Part shown: in pieces, positions 17,297 to 24,701 of the stretch
Layout: every line of letters starts with the position of its first letter
Position numbering within the stretch: position 1 is the stretch's first letter
Notes under the pieces: model-generated
Told to the model about the DNA's origin: nothing
Database searches by the model: none
Seen by the model: the letters and a program-made list of their open reading frames with translations, nothing else
Made by a program: the position numbers and the translations under genes
Assembly: GCA_023954135.1 (NCBI GenBank)
Contig: JAMLIN010000012.1
Location: 1 to 64,000, forward strand
Reading direction: 5' to 3'
DNA from: Burkholderiaceae bacterium
Lineage (GTDB): Bacteria > Pseudomonadota > Gammaproteobacteria > Burkholderiales > Burkholderiaceae_E
Length of the DNA stretch: 64,000 nucleotides

Positions 17297-17326
17297 GAGA
17301 GGCGCCCTCGGGCGCCTCTCTTGTTT
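17297..17326 (+). terminator. Rho-independent terminator
   Basis: A perfect 10-bp stem (GAGAGGCGCC / GGCGCCTCTC) with a CTCG loop, followed by TTGTTTC. It lies 140 bases after the stop at 17157 and would end that transcript. Confidence 0.8.
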
Positions 17327-17444
17327 CTAAGGGGTCTCCCCTCGCGCCGGGCAACCGTTCGCCCGCCACGATGCGGGACCTTCCTGCCTGACCTCACCGC
17401 CTTCCTGCCGTGCAGGCGGGGTATTCGCCCGTGCCAAGATGTGC

Positions 17445-17464
17445 GTATCGCGGCGCTGCGATAC
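17445..17464 (-). terminator. Hairpin just after the reverse transcriptase gene
   Basis: A 7-bp stem (GTATCGC / GCGATAC) with a 6-base loop, 10 bases beyond the RT stop. There is no T run, so termination activity is uncertain. It may protect the 3' end of the RT mRNA. Confidence 0.4.
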
Positions 17465-17473
17465 GCCGTCCCA

Positions 17474-18235
17474 TCAGGGCAATGAGCCCGCTTGAGTCTC
17501 GTTCACGCTGCGAACGTAGCCCTGTATGCCAGCGCGCTGCAGCTCGTTCGTCGAGGCCCGGAAGACATCGCGGAACTCCGCAAGTTTCGGCGGTAGGATG
17601 GACAACGGAACGCCGCTTGTGAGCTCGATGTTGAACGCGGAGATAGAGGCCGCAGGCCCTTGCTCCTTCTCGTCGCTCAGTGCAAATCGAGAGCGGCGAG
17701 CTCTCAGCTTCAGCTCGGCAAGTACATGGCCAAGTGCGTCATGGTCATCGCCAGAGACGATGAGGTCGTCCACGTAAACGGTGACGACCAGACGCTTCTC
17801 TCGGTGGAGTTCGTCAAGGTACTTGCCGAGGGCGCTCTTGTGCAGTGCAAGCGAGGCCAGCAGAGGCGACTGGATGAACCCATAGGGCAATATCTGCCTG
17901 CCATCGTCATCTGGGTGCTGGACGGTGCTTGCCGTTGCCATGCGGCGTGCGTCCGTGTGACTGAAGAACTCCTTCAACACACGTGAGATGCGAGAACGAC
18001 TAACCGAGCCGAAGAAGTCGGCGATGTCCACCTTGATGAAGCTGGCGTTCCGTTGATGACGCTGCAGCGCGGCAACGTGGCCCCCAGGTCGCAGGTGGAA
18101 GTAGTACCTCGGTGCGTTCCAGCGGGACTCGACGAGTACCTTTACCTCGGTGCCTTCAGCCCGCGCCTCAGGCGAGGGCTCGAAGACCCATCGGCCCGGC
18201 TTGCGCTCAAACCTGTGCAGCCACTTGGCGGGCAT
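17474..18235 (-). CDS. Compact stand-alone reverse transcriptase
   Basis: A 253-aa protein carrying the reverse transcriptase core and little else. Motif A is FIKVDIADFF with catalytic D70, motif B is LPYGFIQSP (116-124), and motif C is YVDD (154-157) in VTVYVDDLIV. KEQGPAASISAFNIEL resembles motifs D/E, and the C-terminal GIQGYVRSVN looks like a thumb segment. There is no maturase, endonuclease, primase or integrase domain, so it is not an ordinary group II intron or retrotransposon protein. QSP in motif B, instead of the usual TSP, and the lack of a retron-type VTG thumb motif argue against a typical retron. It belongs with the bacterial unknown-group RTs, several of which give phage defence. 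Its start lies 29 bases inside the preceding small membrane-protein gene. Confidence 0.85.
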   Translation of the reverse strand: MPAKWLHRFERKPGRWVFEPSPEARAEGTEVKVLVESRWNAPRYYFHLRPGGHVAALQRHQRNASFIKVDIADFFGSVSRSRISRVLKEFFSHTDARRMATASTVQHPDDDGRQILPYGFIQSPLLASLALHKSALGKYLDELHREKRLVVTVYVDDLIVSGDDHDALGHVLAELKLRARRSRFALSDEKEQGPAASISAFNIELTSGVPLSILPPKLAEFRDVFRASTNELQRAGIQGYVRSVNETQAGSLP

Positions 18236-18350
18236 CAGTTAGCTGATAGTTGAAGACCGCGTTCACGATGGCCGTGATGAGCAGCACAAGTGCAGTGCCC
18301 ATCTCAATCCATGCGAGAACCAGGCGGTCGTTGCGACGGTTTTTCTTCAT
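18207..18350 (-). CDS. 47-aa single-pass membrane protein coupled to the RT
   Basis: A short basic N-terminus (MKKNRRNDR), then one strong hydrophobic helix at about 10-33 (VLAWIEMGTALVLLITAIVN), then a short polar tail. The start ATG at 18350 has AAAGGAA about 9 bases upstream. The gene overlaps the RT gene by 29 bases in another frame, so the two are almost certainly co-expressed. Small membrane proteins encoded beside an RT are effectors in several retron-like defence systems, where they damage the membrane when the RT product is disturbed. That role here is inference. No known family was recognised. Confidence 0.65.
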   Translation of the reverse strand: MKKNRRNDRLVLAWIEMGTALVLLITAIVNAVFNYQLTDARQVAAQV

Positions 18351-18681
18351 CTCAACGATTCCTTTCACATCCCTGGCGCGCCCAGCGCGCAAGCGCGCGG
18401 ATGTTCAGCTAACCAATATGGCGCCGCCAACAAGGACATGCCAAGTTGACCAAGACGCCTATAGGAGGTCACAGAGTGACAGTGAAAGGGAAGTGCAGGT
18501 GGCCGGGGGGCCGCCTACCGCCAGGGTGAAGGGATACTAGCATGGGCGGATGTCTCGGTGGCAGGCGCCCCCGGAGACAGTGCAAGCCTGCGGTGCGGAG
18601 CGCGAGCAGGCCGGCGGAAGCCCGGGAGCGCGAACGAGTTCAGCGCCCCGGGCAGCGGGGAGGGAATTCAGGTCAAGCGCA
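18351..18681 (-). ncRNA. Hairpin-rich non-coding region upstream of the RT operon; candidate RNA
   Basis: 331 bp between the integrase stop and the small membrane gene, with no coding frame of note. Stems seen: 18621-18631 with 18643-18652 (about 10 bp, one bulged A), 18551-18556 with 18574-18579, 18468-18472 with 18476-18480, and 18385-18390 with 18393-18398. A possible minus-strand promoter is TTGGCA (18439-18444), 18 bp, CATATT (18415-18420). Defence RTs and retrons commonly have a template RNA just upstream of the RT gene. An RNA here is plausible but not shown. Confidence 0.35.
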
Positions 18682-20283
18682 TTAGGCTATGCGGCGAGGG
18701 CGTAGCTGGATGACGTTGCTGGGTAGCTCGGTCGGCTGCCCCACTCGCGCGGCCGGCGCGATTGGGGCGGCCGGATTCGTGGTGGTCAGCTCGGACACCG
18801 ATAACCCGGCACCCTTCGCCAACCGGCGGCGCCCCCGGTGCACCGACACAGCGCTTTCATTGGCGAACGCCTCGTCGAGGCGCTTGGCAAGGCTGGGCAT
18901 GCAAAGGTGCGTGTACCGGAGCAGCATGCGTGTGTCCCGGTGCCCACTGAAGGCCTGCAGGTCCACAAGCGAGAAGCCGCCCGGCAGTCGGCTTCCGCTG
19001 TCAGCCACCCGAGAAATTGCCTCATGGCGCAGGTCGTGGATGCGCAGTTCGTCGTCGTAGACCAGCTTGGCCGCGCCGCAGATGCGCGCCCACGCTTTGC
19101 GCAGCGCGTCCACGCTCATCGGGAAAACACGTCCTCCAGTGCGCGGCAGCACGCGCAGACAGTCGATGAGGTCACGGCGCAGCGGCAGCTTCCGAGGGCG
19201 GCCATTCTTTGACTCGGGGATGAAGGCGGTCTGCGCGTCGAAGTCGATGTTGGCCCACGTAAGGGTCATCGTCTCGCTGCGGCGTGCGCCGGTCATGAGC
19301 TGGAACCGGATGAAAGTCTCCATCCAGGGCACGTGGACGTAGGTGTCTTCGGCGGCGGCAAGGTGTTCGGCGCGGGCAGCTTTGATGATGGACTTGCGGC
19401 GATACGTGGTCGCTGCTGCCTGCGACTGCGTTCGCTCGTCACCCATCAGTTCTTCCAGACGCGATTCGATGGACCGCTGGGCGTCCTCATCGTGTGCGGC
19501 GGTCAGCAGGCGCGATTCCTCGTCCCCCTTCAGCCGACGGTCCCGCTCGTTGAAGTACTTCGGCCGAAGCACGCCATCCATAGGGCTTTTGGCGATGGGA
19601 ATGCGCCAGGTGTCGATGGCCATGCGGCACACCGCGGAGAACAGGTCGAGTTCGCGGTCCACGGTCGGCGGCATCACTGACTGGCAGCGGTCGTCGATGT
19701 AGTCGTTGAAATCCTCCGGCACGACATCGGCGAACGGCTTGCGCACGAAGCAGGTGGCCGGAGCAGGTTGACGGACCGACTTGCCGGCACCGCGCCTGAA
19801 CGTCTTGCCGGTCAAGCTTGGATGCGGGTTCTTGTGGGCCTGAAAGGCCTGGGCCAAGTCCACACGCGGCAGCCCGGCGTCCGCGAGGATGGCGTTGATG
19901 ATGTAGCCCTCGACCTCGAACCCCTTGTGCCGTGGGGACACCTCGCGCAGGTACCGGGCAAGCAAGTCGGCCAGTGTCGCGCGCCGGGCCTTGCCGTAGT
20001 CCACGAACAGACGGTTCCGACGTTCCTGCTCGATGCGCTGTTTGAGGTCGATGGCCTCCTGCTCGCTCGGCGCATAGAGGCACTGGGTGCGGTTTCGGAT
20101 TGAGCGGACTCGGACAGCGTAGCTGTCGTTTGCGCGCGAGAGGCGCGGCTTGTAGCCGTCGGCCTTTAGGCGGGCGACGTAGGCCGCCAGTTCCTTCTCG
20201 CGGTTGTACGAGAAGGTGCGGGTGAGGTCCTTGCAGTTCTGGACCGTGACAACGAACCGCGAACGGTTCTCGATGGATGCCAT
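18682..20283 (-). CDS. Tyrosine-type site-specific recombinase (island integrase)
   Basis: A 533-aa phage-type integrase. The catalytic residues are visible: Arg in LMTGARRSETM (about 331), HDLRHEAISR (about 417-420) and the nucleophile Tyr in GHRDTRMLLRYTHL (about 456). The long N-terminal part carries arm-binding and core-binding domains. It lies 167 bp from the right attachment repeat, with its start facing the tRNA, the usual arrangement for tRNA-targeting islands. It cuts and rejoins DNA between the 49-bp repeats at 6405 and 20450. The protein appears intact, so the island may still be excisable. Confidence 0.95.
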   Translation of the reverse strand: MASIENRSRFVVTVQNCKDLTRTFSYNREKELAAYVARLKADGYKPRLSRANDSYAVRVRSIRNRTQCLYAPSEQEAIDLKQRIEQERRNRLFVDYGKARRATLADLLARYLREVSPRHKGFEVEGYIINAILADAGLPRVDLAQAFQAHKNPHPSLTGKTFRRGAGKSVRQPAPATCFVRKPFADVVPEDFNDYIDDRCQSVMPPTVDRELDLFSAVCRMAIDTWRIPIAKSPMDGVLRPKYFNERDRRLKGDEESRLLTAAHDEDAQRSIESRLEELMGDERTQSQAAATTYRRKSIIKAARAEHLAAAEDTYVHVPWMETFIRFQLMTGARRSETMTLTWANIDFDAQTAFIPESKNGRPRKLPLRRDLIDCLRVLPRTGGRVFPMSVDALRKAWARICGAAKLVYDDELRIHDLRHEAISRVADSGSRLPGGFSLVDLQAFSGHRDTRMLLRYTHLCMPSLAKRLDEAFANESAVSVHRGRRRLAKGAGLSVSELTTTNPAAPIAPAARVGQPTELPSNVIQLRPRRIA

Positions 20284-20403
20284 GACGGTGCTCCGATGAT
20301 GTGGAGCAGGGTCTAGGCAGGCTTTTTATCTCAGCTTCGCGGTGGTGGGCCGAAGAGCAGCACGCTGCCACTAATCTGCCACTAACGGCGTCCAGAAACG
20401 ACA

Positions 20404-20424
20404 AAGCCCCGCAGGTTGGGGCTT
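20404..20424 (-). terminator. Replacement terminator for tRNA-Pro carried by the island
   Basis: A 7-bp stem (AAGCCCC / GGGGCTT) with a 7-base loop, followed on the minus strand by TGTCGTTTCTGG. It lies inside the island, 28 bases past the tRNA 3' end. It substitutes for the original terminator, now displaced to 6359-6378. Confidence 0.65.
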
Positions 20425-20449
20425 CCAAGTCCTTGATTTACAAGGATTT

Positions 20450-20498
20450 TCTGGTCGGGGTGAGAGGATTCGAACCTCCGGCCTCTACGTCCCGAACG
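20450..20498. repeat. attR: right 49-bp copy within tRNA-Pro
   Basis: A perfect match to 6405-6453. It covers the CCA end, acceptor 3' strand, T arm, variable loop and the anticodon loop of the tRNA gene. With attL it delimits an element of about 14.05 kb. Confidence 0.95.
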
Positions 20499-20528
20499 TA
20501 GCGCTCTACCAGGCTAAGCTACACCCCG
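20452..20528 (-). tRNA. tRNA-Pro, anticodon CGG
   Basis: A 77-base cloverleaf including an encoded CCA (20452-20454). The acceptor stem is CGGGGTG/CACCCCG, the D arm is GCTTAGCCTGGTAGAGC, the anticodon stem-loop is CTACG-TTCGGGA-CGTAG with anticodon CGG (reads CCG), and the T arm contains GGTTCGAATCC. The gene is intact after island insertion because the element supplied an identical 3' end. Confidence 0.96.
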
Positions 20529-20582
20529 ACATGCAAAAGCCCGCCTGACGACGGACCCCGGCAGTACCCGGCGGCCGCCTGA

Positions 20583-21575
20583 TCAGCGATCACGCGAAAC
20601 CGAGTAAGTCGTAAAGTATAGCAGTGCGTCCCGGTAGGCGGAAGAGGCCGCGCCATCGTGCAGACGGGCCACCGCTTCACGGGCGAGGTCGGCTTCCTGC
20701 TCGGCCAGGGCACGGGCGTAGTCGAGGGCACCGGTGCGTTCGATGGCCGCCAGGATCGGGGCGAAGTTGTCGGTATGGCCGCGCTCGATCGCCTCGCGCA
20801 CCAGACTGCATTCGGCTTCGGTGCCGTGGGCCATGACGTGGATCAGCGGCAGGGTGGCCTTGCCCTCGCGCAGGTCGTCGCCGACGTTCTTGCCGATATC
20901 GCCCGTCACCCCGCTGTAGTCGAGCACGTCGTCGATCAGCTGGAAGGCGGTGCCGAGGTGCCGGCCATAGGCGGCGGCGGCCTCCTCGGCCGCCGGGGGC
21001 GCGTCGGCCAGGATCGCGCCGAGCTGGGCGGCCGCTTCGAACAGGCGCGCCGTCTTGTAGCGGATCACCTGCAGGTAGCGGTCCTCGTCGACGTCCGGGT
21101 CGTTGCAGTTGATCAGCTGCAGCACCTCGCCCTCGGCGATGGTATTGGTGGCGTCGGCCAGCACCGACAGCACGCGCATCCGGCCCGTCTCGACCATCAT
21201 CTGGAAGGCGCGCGAATAGAGAAAGTCGCCCACCAGCACGGAGGCGGCGTTGCCGAAGGCGGCATTGGCGGTGTCGCGCCCGCGGCGCAGCGCGGATTCG
21301 TCGACGACATCGTCGTGCAGCAGGGTGGCGGTATGGATGAACTCCACCACCGCGGCGAGCAGGTGGTGGTCGCGCCCCTGGTAGCCGAGCGCTCTGGCCG
21401 TCAGCAGCACCATCACCGGGCGCATGCGCTTGCCGCCCGCCCCGATGATGTATTCGGAGACGGTGTTGATGAGCGCCACGTCCGAGCGCAGGCGCGCGCG
21501 GATGACGGCATCGACGTCGGCGAGGTCGCTCGCCAGCACGGGGAAGAGTTCGGCGGGTTTCATGCGCGTGGGCAT
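20583..21575 (-). CDS. ispB: Octaprenyl diphosphate synthase
   Basis: A 330-aa trans-polyprenyl synthase. The first aspartate-rich motif is DDVVDES after HTATLLH, the second is LIDDVLD, and the substrate-binding GGKRMRPVMVLL is near the N-terminus. It condenses farnesyl diphosphate with isopentenyl diphosphate to make the C40 side chain of ubiquinone/menaquinone. The start at 21575 (MPTRMKPAEL) is chosen; MKPAEL at 21563 is equally possible, while the extension to 21623 has no family similarity. In betaproteobacteria ispB lies divergent and adjacent to rplU. Here 6.3 kb of accessory DNA separates them. Confidence 0.93.
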   Translation of the reverse strand: MPTRMKPAELFPVLASDLADVDAVIRARLRSDVALINTVSEYIIGAGGKRMRPVMVLLTARALGYQGRDHHLLAAVVEFIHTATLLHDDVVDESALRRGRDTANAAFGNAASVLVGDFLYSRAFQMMVETGRMRVLSVLADATNTIAEGEVLQLINCNDPDVDEDRYLQVIRYKTARLFEAAAQLGAILADAPPAAEEAAAAYGRHLGTAFQLIDDVLDYSGVTGDIGKNVGDDLREGKATLPLIHVMAHGTEAECSLVREAIERGHTDNFAPILAAIERTGALDYARALAEQEADLAREAVARLHDGAASSAYRDALLYFTTYSVSRDR

Positions 21576-22121
21576 TGTAGCGGCAAGCGTCCTGCCGGCC
21601 GGCGGGTTCGCCGGGGTCTGCATGGGGCGGCGCTCTCCGGAAACATTCGTTGACGTCTTAATTGCGAATGATTACTATTTACTCACTGCTGACCGTTCGT
21701 CAGCCCTGAGCGCCGCCGAAGCGGCAAGGGCTTGACGTTCAGCCAGAGCTCGCCAGACCGGATCCCGGTACCAGCCAGCCCGCCAGCGTCCCCGGCATGC
21801 GCCGCACACCGGCCATCGCGACGCGAATTCGTTCAGCAGATCCGTCCATGCTGCCTTCGCGAGGAAGGAGTGGTTGACGCTGTTTCGTCAATGCTCGCCA
21901 GGGTTGCAGTCTATGACAATCGCTTGCCGCAGATCGGGTGTTTCGGCTCCTGATGTGGCTGTTCGCTTGCCGGCGACTCCCCTCCCAGCCCGCCATGCCG
22001 TCCCGGCCCATGACCACGGTCACCGGGCCCAGTTCCGCCAGCCCGCCTCCCGGGGCGAGGGTGTTGGCTTGCGCAGCATTCCGGCGACATCGCGCGCCGA
22101 AACACACATAGGCATACAGAC
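21576..22121. other. 546-bp region without a recognised gene
   Basis: It contains a strong promoter/Fur-like site near 21650-21681 and then about 440 bp with no recognisable product. A 73-codon frame (TTG at 21732 to 21953) lies downstream of that promoter but has no domain I know and no good ribosome site. The end of the stretch holds the promoter and leader of the PEP-CTERM gene at 22122. Confidence 0.5.
21650..21681 (+). promoter_or_regulatory. Sigma-70 promoter overlapped by a Fur-like box
   Basis: TTGACG (21650-21655), 17 bp, TACTAT (21673-21678) is a near-consensus promoter. TTGCGAATGATTACTATT within it resembles a Fur (ferric uptake regulator) operator. It points away from ispB into DNA with no obvious iron gene. 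Confidence 0.55.
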
Positions 22122-22994
22122 ATGATCAAGCAGACTTTCACCCGAACCGCGCTGGCGGCGGTGGTGACCGCGGGCTTCTTCGCGGCCGCTCCCGCCCAGG
22201 CGCAGACCTACGGCATCTACCAGGACCACCAGTTCGACTACACCACGCTGCTGACCGGCAACATCACCGACAACGCATGGGTCAACCTGAGCGCGTTCGC
22301 GCAAGCCGGCACCGGCGTTCCCGGGCTCACGGGCACCGGCGGCTTCCCCGGCATGGCGATGTGGGGTCCGCAGGCCTCGCAGATCAACAACTCGGTCGGC
22401 AGCGTCGGCAGCAGCCTCGGCGGCGCCACGCTGGACAAGCTCGCCAATGGCCCCGCCGGCGGTCCGTACGCAGCCGGCGGATCCATCTACTACGGCGGCT
22501 TCAGCGCAGAGGTCAACTACGACGGTGGCCGGCTGGCGGTGAGGGATTCGACGCCGCTGGGCAACCTCGAGACGGTCGTGTTCCAGGTCGGCATCGGCGA
22601 AGCCTGGACCCACGACTTCTACAACGACCAGCTGCCGACGCTGACGTTCAATCACGCCGGTGGAACGCAGACCGGTCTGGCTGCCGACTTCAACGCCGTC
22701 CTGGAGAAGTTCGACAACGGCACGGTGGAGATGCCGACGGGCCTGGAGAACGTCTACATCAACCAGTACGCGCTGCAGTGGGACCTGACGGGCTACTCCG
22801 ACATCAGCTCGCTCGAGATCGCCTTCAATGGCGTGCAGCATGCCCAGCTCTACGGGCTGACGCTGACCCAGAGTGATGTCTACACCCAGGTGGTGGCGGC
22901 GGTTCCGGAACCGGGCACCTACGCCATGCTGATGGCCGGCCTCGGGATCATCGGCGGCGTTGCCCGCCGGCGCAGGAAGGCGCTGGACGCGTAA
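22122..22994 (+). CDS. PEP-CTERM sorting-domain protein
   Basis: A 290-aa exported protein. The signal peptide is about residues 1-28 (MIKQTFTRTALAAVVTAGFF then APAQAQ). The C-terminus has VPEPGTYAMLMAGLGIIGGVARRRRK: the PEP motif, a hydrophobic helix and a basic tail, recognised by exosortase (EpsH/XrtA-type). The body has no catalytic motif and looks like a secreted beta-rich protein. Such proteins are made with exopolysaccharide or biofilm matrix. The exosortase itself is not in this window. Two related fragments and an EpsD-like gene lie nearby. Confidence 0.9.
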   Translation: MIKQTFTRTALAAVVTAGFFAAAPAQAQTYGIYQDHQFDYTTLLTGNITDNAWVNLSAFAQAGTGVPGLTGTGGFPGMAMWGPQASQINNSVGSVGSSLGGATLDKLANGPAGGPYAAGGSIYYGGFSAEVNYDGGRLAVRDSTPLGNLETVVFQVGIGEAWTHDFYNDQLPTLTFNHAGGTQTGLAADFNAVLEKFDNGTVEMPTGLENVYINQYALQWDLTGYSDISSLEIAFNGVQHAQLYGLTLTQSDVYTQVVAAVPEPGTYAMLMAGLGIIGGVARRRRKALDA

Positions 22995-23110
22995 GGCGCG
23001 TCTCGCCATCCGACAGCCGACCCACGGCATGAGCGTTTCCGGTGCGCGCCACGGCCTCTCCGGGCCCGGCGCGCACCGGCCTCGTGTCGCTCCATCCTGC
23101 GAGATTCCCG

Positions 23111-23749
23111 ATGACGATTCCAACCCGGCCGCGAGCGGTGGCCTCGCCCCTGCGCCGGCGGCTCGCCCGCGCCCTGTTCTCGGTTCCCGCGCTGGGTCTC
23201 GCGCCCCGTGCCTTCGCGGTCACCCTCGCCGGCGACCCGGTGCCGCACATGTGGCATTCGTTCAACACGCCGGACAACGCCTTCCTCGGGCGCACAGCTG
23301 CGAGCTGGAACAACACCGACCCCGGCGCGCTCTATGCGGAGTGGGGCGGCTTCGTTCCGGATGCGCGCGGCAGCTGGACCTTCTCGACGCCCACGGTGGG
23401 CATCTCCCCACAGACCCTGGCCGTCCTGAACGAGACCAGCGGCAGCGGGATCATCACCGGATCCGGGAACATCTACGGCCTGGCCTTCGGCCAGGTGCCG
23501 GGCCCGCCGCTGGTGTTCGAGCTGGTCGTCACCGACCAGAGTGGCGCGAGCCACGGCGGCGCGAGTACCCGCACCGTGGTGATGCGCAGCGGCACCAAGG
23601 GCGTGCTGCCCGACCTGACCGCCACGCTCAACGGTGTGGCGGCGAGCTGGTCCGATGAAATACCCACTAACGCGTTACTCCTTTTCCATGGTTCTCGCGC
23701 TGGCGGCGCCGCTGCCGGCGCTGGCCGCGAACCTGCTGACCAACGGTGA
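23111..23749 (+). pseudogene. Exported protein, apparently 3'-truncated PEP-CTERM relative
   Basis: A 212-aa frame from ATG 23111 with an N-terminal basic and hydrophobic segment (RRRLARALFSVPALGLAPRA then FAV), a likely signal peptide. The mature part resembles a secreted protein (GDPVPHMWHSFNTPDNAFLG, then TDQSGASHGGASTR). After about residue 182 the frame runs for about 95 bases through the start of the next gene, reading its signal peptide in the wrong frame (GSRAGGAAAGAGREPADQR), and no PEP-CTERM tail is present. This suggests the original 3' end was lost in a rearrangement that joined it to the gene at 23655. Confidence 0.55.
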
Positions 23750-24305
23750 CTTCGAGGATGTCAGCGTGCCGCTGGCGGGCTGGGACATCGCGAATTCCAG
23801 CGGCTTCCTGGTGTCCAATGGCGGCATGGACGGAAGCTGGGGGGCGACATCCCAATTTCCGCAAGGCGGCCAGCTCGTGCAGGACATCTTCCTGCCCGCC
23901 GGCATCTACGAGTTCGGCGGAGACCTCAGAGCCGACTATCTCCATCTCGGAATCGATGGCGGGATCCAGAACGGGGATCAGGTCTGGATATCCCTCGGCG
24001 GCGCGACCATCGGCGGCGACATTTCCGGCTTCGGCGGCATCACCCAGTCCGGCAGCCTCTATTCGACGCCCTGGCAGACGTTTTCCGGGAACTTCGTCGT
24101 CGGCGCGGGCGGCGGTACGTACAGCTTCAACCTGAACCTGCAGCAGGACACGGACCTGTCCGCCCTGAGCCAGCTCTATGCGGACAACCTGTACATCGTC
24201 CAGGCGGTGCCGGAGCCGGCGACGCTGGCGATGATGCTCTCGGGCGCGGGCGTGCTGGCGTGGGCGAGGCGGCGGCGCAGGGCGGCAGAGGGCGACGGAG
24301 TCTGA
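23655..24305 (+). CDS. PEP-CTERM sorting-domain protein with carbohydrate-binding-like body
   Basis: A 216-aa exported protein. The signal peptide is MKYPLTRYSFSMVLALAAPL then PALAA. Mature NLLTNGDFEDVSVPLAGWDI is the typical start of DUF642/CBM-like jelly-roll domains in PEP-CTERM proteins. VPEPATLAMMLSGAGVLAWA then RRRRRA is the exosortase sorting signal. It is probably a surface or matrix protein. It has no good ribosome site of its own and starts inside the preceding open frame, so expression may depend on reading of that frame. Confidence 0.85.
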   Translation: MKYPLTRYSFSMVLALAAPLPALAANLLTNGDFEDVSVPLAGWDIANSSGFLVSNGGMDGSWGATSQFPQGGQLVQDIFLPAGIYEFGGDLRADYLHLGIDGGIQNGDQVWISLGGATIGGDISGFGGITQSGSLYSTPWQTFSGNFVVGAGGGTYSFNLNLQQDTDLSALSQLYADNLYIVQAVPEPATLAMMLSGAGVLAWARRRRRAAEGDGV

Positions 24306-24340
24306 TCGCCGGCCGGGCGCCGGCATGTGCTCGGTCCGTT

Positions 24341-24353
24341 GGCATAATATGCC
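24341..24353. promoter_or_regulatory. Inverted repeat before the ParD/ParE genes
   Basis: GGCAT and ATGCC separated by 3 bases (AAT), 48 bases before the antitoxin start, in a locally A/T-rich promoter-like stretch (GGCATAATATGCC). A likely autoregulatory operator of the toxin-antitoxin operon. Confidence 0.45.
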
Positions 24354-24400
24354 ATGTATGCTATCGTCGGCCATCGGAATTTAAAAGCAAGGCTTCTGTC

Positions 24401-24694
24401 ATGCCGACGCGCAATGTCGTCCTGACCACTCATCATGAAGAGGTCATCGACCGGCTAGTGAAGTCCGGCCGTTACCAGAACGCCAGCGAGGTGATGCGCG
24501 AGGGCCTGCGCATGATCGAGCAGCGGGAAGAGAGGGAGGCCGCGAAGCTCGAGGCGCTGCGCGAGGCCGCCAACGTGGGCTTCGCCGCTCTCGACGAAGG
24601 CCGGTACGAGGACGTGCCGGCCGACAGGCTGGAGGACTATATCGCCGGTCTCGGACGCGAAGCGGCGGCGCGGGCGCGCAAGGCCAGCGCCTGA
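24401..24694 (+). CDS. ParD-type antitoxin (ribbon-helix-helix)
   Basis: A 97-aa protein starting MPTRNVVLTTHHEEVIDRLV then SGRYQNASEVMREGLRMIEQ, the ribbon-helix-helix DNA-binding domain of the ParD/CC2985 antitoxins. An acidic C-terminal helix region follows that would bind the toxin (LDEGRYEDVPADRLEDYI). It represses its own operon and neutralises the ParE-like toxin 7 bases downstream. ATG 24401 fits the family start. Confidence 0.9.
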   Translation: MPTRNVVLTTHHEEVIDRLVKSGRYQNASEVMREGLRMIEQREEREAAKLEALREAANVGFAALDEGRYEDVPADRLEDYIAGLGREAAARARKASA

Positions 24695-24701
24695 CACGGG
24701 G

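Noticed and set aside
17474-18681. A group II intron with its maturase
   Set aside because: The RT has no maturase or endonuclease domain and no recognisable domain V was found in the flanking DNA.
17474-18681. A classical retron
   Set aside because: No VTG-type thumb motif and no clear msr/msd pair with the flanking inverted repeats was recognised; kept as an open RT module instead.
21732-21953. A 73-codon gene downstream of the Fur-like promoter
   Set aside because: No domain and a TTG start without a ribosome site; mentioned only as content of the gap.
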